This document shows, piece by piece, positions 61,701 through 64,000 of a stretch of DNA of 64,000 nt. The position numbers and the translations under genes were made by a program. The DNA is taken from the NCBI RefSeq assembly GCF_026151205.1, contig NC_087082.1:19618494-19682493 (forward strand). The letters run 5' to 3'. The notes under the pieces were generated by a model that ran no database searches, was not told where the DNA came from, and worked only from the letters and a program-made list of their open reading frames with translations. Within the stretch, counting starts at the first letter, position 1, and the number at the start of each line of letters is the position of its first letter. The DNA is from Bolinopsis microptera. Its lineage: Eukaryota; Ctenophora; Tentaculata; Lobata; Bolinopsidae.

Positions 61701-61974
61701 TGAAAGATAAGATGCTCAAAATCAAATGTACATTGTACAACTACAAACACAGTAGGTTTGAACTGCCTTTACATTGATATTGTAAAATTATACTTCGTTT
61801 TTAATAATGTATAATGTAGTAAGTTATATTAGTAAGTTATATTACTATCCTGTTGCACTGACCTTTCAGTTGCCGAGTGCAAGCAGATGCGGTGGTGTTA
61901 CATCTCCATGTATAAGGAAAGTCCCCGCTAACAGAGGAGTGGAAGGTAAGCAAAGAGAGGAGGATGGTTATCAT
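34588..61974 (-). CDS. Beta-N-acetylhexosaminidase (GH20), 16 coding exons reconstructed
   Basis: Lysosomal or secreted hydrolase removing terminal beta-linked GlcNAc/GalNAc from glycans or chitooligosaccharides. Exons, 5' to 3': 61974-61863, 60273-60108, 54437-54314, 54099-53965, 53811-53645, 50400-50223, 49955-49871, 49732-49626, 49446-49325, 46325-46195, 39081-38993, 38549-38456, 35482-35368, 35136-35073, 34913-34859, 34713-34588. Every intron is GT-AG and every phase joins. Total 1,870 nt, about 624 residues. Signal peptide about 1-16; Cys-rich YTWRC...CKLEC segment 21-53; LWPRP 70-74; GH20b about 90-195; GARHG 180-184; HWHLSDSHSF 250-259; PELDAPAHAG 302-311; HMGGDEV with catalytic Asp378-Glu379; MWTEQ 550-554. 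The Cys segment resembles arthropod-type chitinolytic hexosaminidases. The 3' terminal exon is unresolved. Introns occupy over 90% of the locus and are full of transposons and arrays. Confidence 0.94.
34859..34913 (-). CDS. Hexosaminidase exon 15
   Basis: Acceptor TTACAAG, donor GTGGGA; residues 564-582, VFPRTWAYAERLWSNPAK, the conserved PR-W-x-x-AERLW motif. Confidence 0.94.
35073..35136 (-). CDS. Hexosaminidase exon 14
   Basis: Acceptor AACCAG, donor GTGGTT; residues 542-563, LILGGETAMWTEQ, matching the GGE-x-x-MWxE motif of GH20. Confidence 0.94.
35368..35482 (-). CDS. Hexosaminidase exon 13
   Basis: Acceptor TTTCTGTTACAG, donor GTAAGT; residues 504-542 (GPNNWCSPFKSWHQVY ... VKAKEL). Its acceptor is the seed of the intron 12 array, whose nearest copies are in frame with this exon. 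Confidence 0.95.
35484..38190 (-). repeat. Intron 12 array of splice-acceptor copies (about 70 units of 33-45 bp)
   Basis: On the minus strand each unit reads TACCTGTCCC, a C-rich tract of varying length, then CTGATGTTTCTGTTACAG. That is a pyrimidine tract plus the exon 13 acceptor (AATGTTTCTGTTACAG|GG). G-run length on the plus strand varies between units. GACCCGGGACAGG variants recur near 36.97, 37.13, 37.49 and 37.65 kb, showing block duplication. The array abuts exon 13 directly. Long VPVPLPLPDVSVT and MFLLQYLSPSPSL ORFs here are repeat translations. Confidence 0.95.
38456..38549 (-). CDS. Hexosaminidase exon 12
   Basis: Acceptor CTGCAG, donor GTAAAT; residues 473-504, with GYRVIMSNHNELYLDCGFG, the conserved strand with the substrate-contacting Tyr and Asp. 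Confidence 0.96.
38580..38870. mobile_element. 291-bp hAT-type MITE in intron 11
   Basis: Terminal inverted repeats CAGTGGCGTAACG (38580-38592) and CGTTACGCCACTG (38858-38870) are flanked by an exact 8-bp duplication CATCTAGT (38572-38579 and 38871-38878). CAGTGGCG-type ends and 8-bp targets are diagnostic of hAT elements. There is no coding capacity. The interior carries GGCGCCCC runs. Confidence 0.95.
38993..39081 (-). CDS. Hexosaminidase exon 11
   Basis: Acceptor CCTAAG (weak pyrimidine tract), donor GTTAGT; residues 443-472 (NKENYVIQFWGSTEDD). IQFW corresponds to the IQVW strand of the family. An alternative acceptor 6 nt downstream is possible but breaks no frame. Confidence 0.87.
39195..46164. 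repeat. Intron 10 array of 20- and 13-bp units with higher-order structure (7 kb)
   Basis: Two units, TTGCAGCAAGGTCTATCATC (20 bp) and TTGCAGCAAGGCC (13 bp), are mixed in a non-random order. Long identical unit successions recur: the series starting near 41329 recurs near 43283 and 45745, and the one near 40445 recurs near 42511 and 44874. These are multi-kilobase duplications. The unit does not copy either flanking exon. The array ends about 30 nt from the exon 10 donor. Many 200-600-codon ORFs on both strands (LQQGLAARS, CCKMIDLAARP) are repeat artefacts. Confidence 0.96.
46195..46325 (-). CDS. Hexosaminidase exon 10
   Basis: Acceptor ACAACAG chosen because it joins phase 2 to give KGWSSDVGG, which aligns with KGFGTDFKK-type sequence in animal enzymes. 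Donor GTACTT (weak). Residues 399-443, including LWDYYQQRAYEQL and KAILWSSRM. Confidence 0.9.
46548..49247 (+). mobile_element. MULE DNA transposon, 2.7 kb, with about 590-bp inverted repeats, in intron 9
   Basis: Flanked by an exact 8-bp target duplication ACCACATT (46540-46547 and 49248-49255), as expected for Mutator-like elements. Arms 46548-47140 and 48649-49247 are near-perfect inverted copies rich in GGGCGGAAG / GGGCGGAGG. They extend inward to include the last ~61 codons of the transposase ORF. Between them lie a 271-bp tandem duplication (about 47220-47490 and 47491-47760) and the ORF. It is inserted antisense to the hexosaminidase gene. Confidence 0.93.
47801..48832 (+). CDS. MULE transposase with FLYWCH zinc finger, internally deleted
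   Basis: A 343-residue frame with ATG 47801 and a TATA-like TATATTTAAG upstream (about 47722). Residues 24-70 form a FLYWCH-type zinc finger (GGFRY, WRC, C50, HNH at 68-70). From residue 112 a MULE transposase segment follows: MVDLELALRNA with Asp117, VDGCFFHICQAV with the C-x2-H (Cys138, His141), and NNVVESWNKKF with the likely catalytic Glu260. About 100 or more residues normally lying between the finger and Asp117, including the first catalytic Asp, are missing, yet the frame stays open. The Lys/Arg stretch KRKKANSDKDRR near the C-terminus may be a nuclear localisation signal. Probably unable to catalyse transposition alone. Confidence 0.88.
   Translation: MYDEDTVKIIRGRTPTSQNLLHGGFRYSKDGKLTTDGRQAWRCVRKKDCCRGRLYTLNESLVKVTQIHNHDADIADCELKEVLAKVQDLAATTMTTNHNIGALKNLGSFSPDRIMVDLELALRNALSSTFESAQVDGCFFHICQAVMRAVGRLGYKEEYEKVLTDPSSGQKNYTPTRIWIRRLMLLAFIPTEDVIEAYFRILDEIPIGLAIDDLLAYFQTTWIQGLTTASGTGRAKFPPSTWNAYERSHFNMNRRNNVVESWNKKFSALVGHANPTIYNFIAAVQMEQSSTDKKILANSLGEQPPKRKKANSDKDRRILSIVQNYHSYEDDILTYIDLLKSAM
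49325..49446 (-). CDS. Hexosaminidase exon 9 (catalytic Asp-Glu)
   Basis: Acceptor TTCCAG, donor GTAAGC; residues 359-399. WLHMGGDEVNFDCW holds the catalytic pair: Asp378 stabilises the oxazolinium intermediate and Glu379 is the acid/base. Leaves phase 2 before the MULE-bearing intron 9. Confidence 0.97.
49626..49732 (-). CDS. Hexosaminidase exon 8
   Basis: Acceptor ATCCAG, donor GTCGTT; residues 323-358 (WTDYCLEPPCGQMNVANEEL). Two cysteines and the CGQMNP-like motif are typical of the family. Confidence 0.95.
49871..49955 (-). CDS. Hexosaminidase exon 7
   Basis: Acceptor TTTCAG, donor GTAGGT; residues 295-323 with RIIPELDAPAHAGYGWQWG, an unmistakable GH20 active-site strand. Confidence 0.97.
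50223..50400 (-). CDS. Hexosaminidase exon 6
   Basis: Acceptor GTTCAG, donor GTTAGC; residues 235-294. Contains KKIVDGLAAAKMNTLHWH and LSDSHSFPF, the conserved barrel strand. The first 31 nt of this exon and the 16 intron nt before it are the seed of the intron 5 array. Confidence 0.96.
50401..53508 (-). repeat. Intron 5 array built from the exon 6 acceptor and exon 6 start
   Basis: Two units alternate. The 47-bp unit (minus strand) is ATTGCAATGTGTTCAG followed by the first 31 nt of exon 6 (GAAGATTGTAGACGG...GCAGCAGCTAAG). The 35-bp unit has the same 16 intron nt plus only 19 exon-like nt (GAAGATACTAGATGGTCTA). The array starts exactly at the exon 6 boundary and runs about 3.1 kb, with 47-35 and 47-35-35 patterns recurring in blocks. 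Confidence 0.96.
53645..53811 (-). CDS. Hexosaminidase exon 5
   Basis: Acceptor CACCAG, donor GTAGGT; residues 180-235. GARHGVVTLSQL is the end of GH20b and YYPWRGLSIDTSRNYIS opens the catalytic barrel (Arg218 is the usual substrate-binding Arg). Ends in phase 2 before the 2.8-3.2 kb array-filled intron 5. Confidence 0.95.
53965..54099 (-). CDS. Hexosaminidase exon 4
   Basis: Acceptor CCACAG, donor GTAAGC; 45 whole codons, residues 135-179 (DESYELTIS ... VNAKVKAASYF), the GH20b strand leading into GARHG. Confidence 0.93.
54314..54437 (-). CDS. Hexosaminidase exon 3
   Basis: Acceptor TTCCAG, donor GTAAAA; residues 93-134 (FNIHIFSRYNGN ... DDLVEDLKLKYS). Part of the GH20b domain. The alternative acceptor TTCTCAAG inside the exon does not fit the incoming phase as well. 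Confidence 0.88.
54743..54905. repeat. 20-bp subterminal repeat, about 8 copies
   Basis: Unit GGACATTGGCGGACTCGGAC with CTCGG/CACGG/CCCGG variants. It lies just inside the left end of the 5.4-kb element and is not matched at the right end. Such subterminal repeats often serve as transposase-binding sites, but that is inference here. Confidence 0.9.
55060..55117. other. Two consecutive perfect hairpins, each with a GAA loop
   Basis: GTGCACGC (55060-55067), GAA, GCGTGCAC (55071-55078) forms an 8-bp stem. Directly after it, GCCGGAGGCGGCGGCC (55083-55098), GAA, GGCCGCCGCCTCCGGC (55102-55117) forms a 16-bp, almost pure GC stem. The GC content is far above the surrounding AT-rich DNA. Confidence 0.9.
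55118..56500. other. Internal part of the 5.4-kb element; no gene seen
   Basis: AT-rich sequence with no recognisable coding exon. Short ORFs (for example 56114-56296) show no domain. Confidence 0.5.
56501..57094. repeat. 143-bp inverted repeat enclosing a direct duplication
   Basis: 56501-56643 and 56951-57094 are nearly identical inverted copies (for example TGACCGTTCTCAAATGCAAA versus TTTGCATTTGAGAACGGTCA). Between them about 105 bp beginning CTAACTACCAGTACCACCCT is present twice (about 56.73-56.83 and 56.84-56.95 kb). The whole could fold into a long hairpin and may be a small nested fold-back element. Confidence 0.88.
57296..58082. repeat. GGA-rich degenerate microsatellite (AGGAGGACTG)n
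   Basis: Purine-rich plus strand of AGGAGGACTGAGG variants. A shorter block of the same composition lies at 59562-59735 on the other side of the nested retrotransposon. Confidence 0.92.
58443..59561 (-). pseudogene. Nested 5'-truncated non-LTR retrotransposon reverse transcriptase
   Basis: An uninterrupted 372-codon minus-strand frame with reverse transcriptase motifs: WFHSYLTDREQYV (residues 5-17), GVPQGSILGPILF (32-44) and the catalytic YFADD (62-66). It continues through the thumb and C-terminal region (RFLGVIIDTKLNW, LYYCCTVWG) to a stop at 58443. This arrangement fits the jockey/CR1-like clades. The frame has no true ATG start and runs straight into GGA microsatellite at 59562. The endonuclease and first RT blocks are missing, so the copy is 5'-truncated and dead. 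Its 3' untranslated part reaches about 58.09 kb. Confidence 0.9.
59562..59735. repeat. GGA-rich microsatellite, right part of the split array
   Basis: Same GGAGGA / GAGGACTG composition as 57296-58082. The retrotransposon sits between the two parts. Confidence 0.9.
60108..60273 (-). CDS. Hexosaminidase exon 2
   Basis: Acceptor CCGCAG, donor GTGAGT; enters phase 1, leaves phase 2. Residues 38-93, including PPSKCKLEC and RVLWPRPKEV, the family's N-terminal LWPxP motif. Confidence 0.93.
60708..61589 (-). mobile_element. 882-bp pogo-like (Tc1/mariner superfamily) remnant in intron 1
   Basis: Terminal inverted repeats CCTTATCGGACCTTATTTGG ACGGACATTAC at 60708 onward are matched exactly by the reverse complement ending at 61589. 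TA dinucleotides abut both ends (60706-60707, 61590-61591). Inner ends repeat GAACGGACATTA several times. Contains a fragment of a pogo-type transposase. Most of the coding region is deleted. Confidence 0.88.
61133..61336 (-). pseudogene. Fragment of a pogo-type DDE transposase
   Basis: Residues reading NNIYIVHEIVPANMTNLFQP then LDVTVNRVAKDI match the P-x-N-x-T-x-x-x-QPLD segment near the C-terminal part of the pogo/Tigger-family DDE domain. Only about 60 residues remain. The DNA-binding region and upstream Asp motifs are absent. Confidence 0.75.
61863..61974 (-). CDS. Hexosaminidase exon 1 (signal peptide and first Cys motif)
   Basis: ATG at 61974 starts MITILLSLLTFHSSVSG, a typical cleavable signal peptide. 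It is followed by DFPYTWRCNTTASACTRQLK, with a possible N-glycosylation site (NTT). The exon ends in AAAG|GTCAGT, phase 1. The ATG is the only one giving a signal peptide in frame with the later exons. Confidence 0.88.
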
Positions 61975-62647
61975 TGTTGGGTACGATCAGCTCACAACGG
62001 CAAAACACCAAACATACATTCGGGGTCAAGTCTCTCCTAGTCTTCAAGTTACAATTCTGAGATCTAGAGATTTAATCTAAGAATTACTTATGTAATTAAC
62101 ACCATATGTTACGTAGGTTGACCTACCTCAAATCCAATTTTGTAGGAGTCTTATAAAGTTATAACGAGAGCTAGATGATCGATTTTTGTCAGCACAGTTT
62201 GGTTAAATTAATCTCATCAGAGCTGGAGGACCAAAACTGGTATCAATGTGGAAACACAGTTTTACAGGCCATCTAACGGCAGCGCTTCAAGCTAGCTGGC
62301 GAGTGAGAAATTCTTGATTTTTGACATTTAATATATTATCATGGTTTGATGGGGTGGACTTTGACCAAACTCAAGATAAGCTCACTAAACATTACCATTA
62401 AATTAACAACGTTATTTCATTACAACGGTATTTCATTTTCAATCACCAAATATTTGTTTTGATTCACCGAGATGCTTTAAGATGACAAAACCGAAGAGAA
62501 AACACAGCGATTGACAAATAATGTTATTTTACAAAAGATATAGTCCAGAGAACAGAAAACCGTCCAATTAACTCTACAAATATAACAGCAAATATAAACA
62601 CAAAGAGAAAACCACTACAGAGGCGCAAAAGATGAAAATGTTCGTGA
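61975..62647. other. Intergenic: 5' flank of the hexosaminidase gene
   Basis: About 0.67 kb between the stop of the upstream gene and the hexosaminidase ATG, same orientation. It should hold the hexosaminidase promoter, but I see no clear TATA or initiator. No coding exon is supported. Confidence 0.55.
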
Positions 62648-62740
62648 TTATTTTGCAATCGTCGTTTTCTTGCTCTCTACCAGTTCACGTAGTGCGTTCT
62701 CGCTTTCCTTTAAGTTCTTGCTCAGGTATACCTTCTGATT
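62648..62740 (-). CDS. Last exon of a prefoldin subunit 1-like gene
   Basis: Minus strand: acceptor TTCATTACAG at 62741-62750, then 30 codons NQKVYLSKNLKESENALREL VESKKTTIAK and TAA at 62650-62648. The heptad-like pattern (KVYLSKNLKESENALREL) resembles the C-terminal coiled-coil helix of prefoldin subunit 1 (SYLERSVKEAEDNIREML type), which works with partner subunits to hand unfolded actin and tubulin to the TRiC chaperonin. The rest of the gene must lie to the right and I could not identify other exons. Assignment rests on one short exon and is moderate. Confidence 0.5.
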   Translation of the reverse strand, partial: NQKVYLSKNLKESENALRELVESKKTTIAK

Positions 62741-63720
62741 CTGTAATGAAGAGAGTGTGAATAATCGTCAGTATTTCTGTTTTAAAAACAAAAATCGGCA
62801 GTATTTCTGTTTTAAAACAAAAAATCGGCAATATTTCTGTTTTAGAACAATAAAATATCAAAAATTTGTTCATTAATCTTCATCAATAGATTTCCTATTG
62901 TAAATTTTTTTTGTGCAAAGATTTTTGGAACGGCATTTTGATCGGTTTTGTGGTAATTACGTTGTGTTTTACATTAAATCGGATGTATTTTCGGTTGGGA
63001 CGAACATTTTTTAATGCGATTAAAGCTTTCTCACAAATAATATTACTATAGCTTCCTCTCTGTGACCACGGGTTTTCTAGTCATATTATATAAAATTATT
63101 TCGATGAAAGATTAAAATCCCTTCATACTTTGAGTATAATTGCTGAAAGCACAGTGTAAGGCCTACACGGACCGCCTCTAACTAGCCAATCCCTGTTTAC
63201 ATGCCGTGTAGCAGGGGACTAGAAAGAGCTAAACTAGTAAGCGGGGCATAGCCAATACACTATACTTCCATCATTGAGTATATTACCAACCAGAAGGAAA
63301 ATTTCCTTGTGTTTGGAATCTACCAAGACGAAAGTTGTACAATCCAGCGAAATTCCGAAGAATCATTCCAGTAGACTAGGCGCATTGCAACCACAGCCAC
63401 GGAAATACTTATGAGTATTGCCGAAAGCACAGTGTAAGGCCTACACGGACCTATGTCAGGCTCGATACCACCAGGCACCACCTCTCGTAATGTTATGTTA
63501 ACATTTAGATGAGGGCCAACCAAATAACGAAATATCAAGACAGTTACTTGTACTTTAACATGAAAATATCATCCTCTATTCCCTCCGAAGGATGTAACAT
63601 TTTCTTAAAATATTATAAACCTCAAAGTTAGCACCTGTACCATATTACTGATCATGTGTGTTTACTGGCATTGTTATTAATTTATTCCAGAGGCGTTCCA
63701 TGAGGTGATTATAACAATAT

Positions 63721-63721
<1 letters not shown>
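62741..63721. other. Intron or upstream region of the prefoldin-like gene; possible unrelated exon
   Basis: Contains three ~30-bp copies of CAGTATTTCTGTTTTAAAAC (62768-62856). An open minus-strand stretch (63320-63538) reads GGIEPDIGPCRPYTVLSAIL then ISISVAVVAMRLVYW, with a membrane-like segment. About 40 nt of it (GTCCGTGTAGGCCTTACACT GTGCTTTC) are duplicated at 63.13-63.17 kb. No splice sites could be fixed. Confidence 0.4.

Positions 63722-63771
<50 letters not shown>
63722..63771. repeat. Poly(G) run of 50
   Basis: Fifty consecutive G residues on the plus strand. Runs of this length are unstable and error-prone, so the exact length may be an assembly estimate. Confidence 0.9.
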
Positions 63772-63773
<2 letters not shown>

Positions 63774-64000
63774 ACCACCTCTCAGTTTATTGTCGTTACT
63801 ATTATTAACTCATAATATTAATATTTAAGTTATACTCCTCTGCATTATTTCGTTTTCGAATGGAATTTTACCGAATTAAAACCTAGTGTGTGTGTTCCTG
63901 TTCGTTTTGTATGATTGTTATACAATCATGTTTTAAAAAAAAGAAGAATTGAGTGCTTTAGATGCATAGTACAGTATGACGCTATAATTGTAGTTGGCAC
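63772..64000. other. No gene seen
   Basis: Short AT-rich stretch to the window edge with no supported exon. Confidence 0.5.

Noticed and set aside
61555-61740. Signal-peptide-like minus-strand ORF MYNVHLILSILSFTSLNG as hexosaminidase start
   Set aside because: It lies downstream of exon 1 on the minus strand, partly within the pogo-like element, and has no donor joining exon 2 in phase. ATG 61974 gives a continuous signal peptide plus Cys motif.

Overview
The window is eukaryotic nuclear DNA. It carries one large, intron-rich gene, several animal-type transposons, and very long tandem repeats. Short exons, GT-AG introns, a FLYWCH/MULE transposon, a pogo-like remnant, hAT-type and CR1/jockey-like elements suggest a metazoan, probably a marine invertebrate. 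The species cannot be told from the sequence. About half of the window is tandem repeat.

Left part (1-33 kb): no gene could be established. It holds a 7.3 kb array of a 47-bp unit running off the left edge, a 1.7 kb array of an 11-bp unit, 20-bp arrays split by a poly(A)-tailed insertion, a 4.6 kb array of a 54-bp unit, a 1.5 kb array of a 52-bp unit, a TA-flanked inverted-repeat element (26.4-27.2 kb) with an unrecognised small ORF, and a 5'-truncated non-LTR retrotransposon (29.6-30.2 kb). A possible first coding exon of an unknown minus-strand gene lies at 32.93-32.99 kb.

Right part (34-62 kb): a minus-strand GH20 beta-N-acetylhexosaminidase gene was reconstructed exon by exon. Sixteen coding exons agree in reading phase at every junction (start ATG at 61974, last confident exon ending at 34588). 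They give about 624 residues with a signal peptide, a Cys-containing N-terminal segment, the GH20b domain and the catalytic Asp-Glu pair. The coding sequence is 1.87 kb spread over 27.4 kb. The introns hold a MULE (46.5-49.2 kb, 8-bp target duplication), a hAT MITE (38.6-38.9 kb), a pogo-like remnant (60.7-61.6 kb), a 5.4 kb inverted-repeat element with G-run ends containing a nested retrotransposon (54.7-60.0 kb), and four tandem arrays. Upstream of it, on the same strand, is the last exon of a gene resembling prefoldin subunit 1 (62.65-62.74 kb).

The most striking observation is that three of the four arrays inside the hexosaminidase gene are made of the gene's own splice-site sequence. Intron 5 contains about 3.1 kb of copies of the exon 6 acceptor plus up to 31 nt of exon 6. 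Intron 12 contains about 2.7 kb of copies of the exon 13 acceptor. The 3' end of exon 16 with its GTAAGT donor is repeated downstream. In intron 5 every decoy acceptor should lead to a premature stop. In intron 12 the nearest decoys should add an in-frame Val/Pro-rich insert. The 47-bp array at the left edge also contains a strong acceptor-like sequence on the minus strand and may be a further case.
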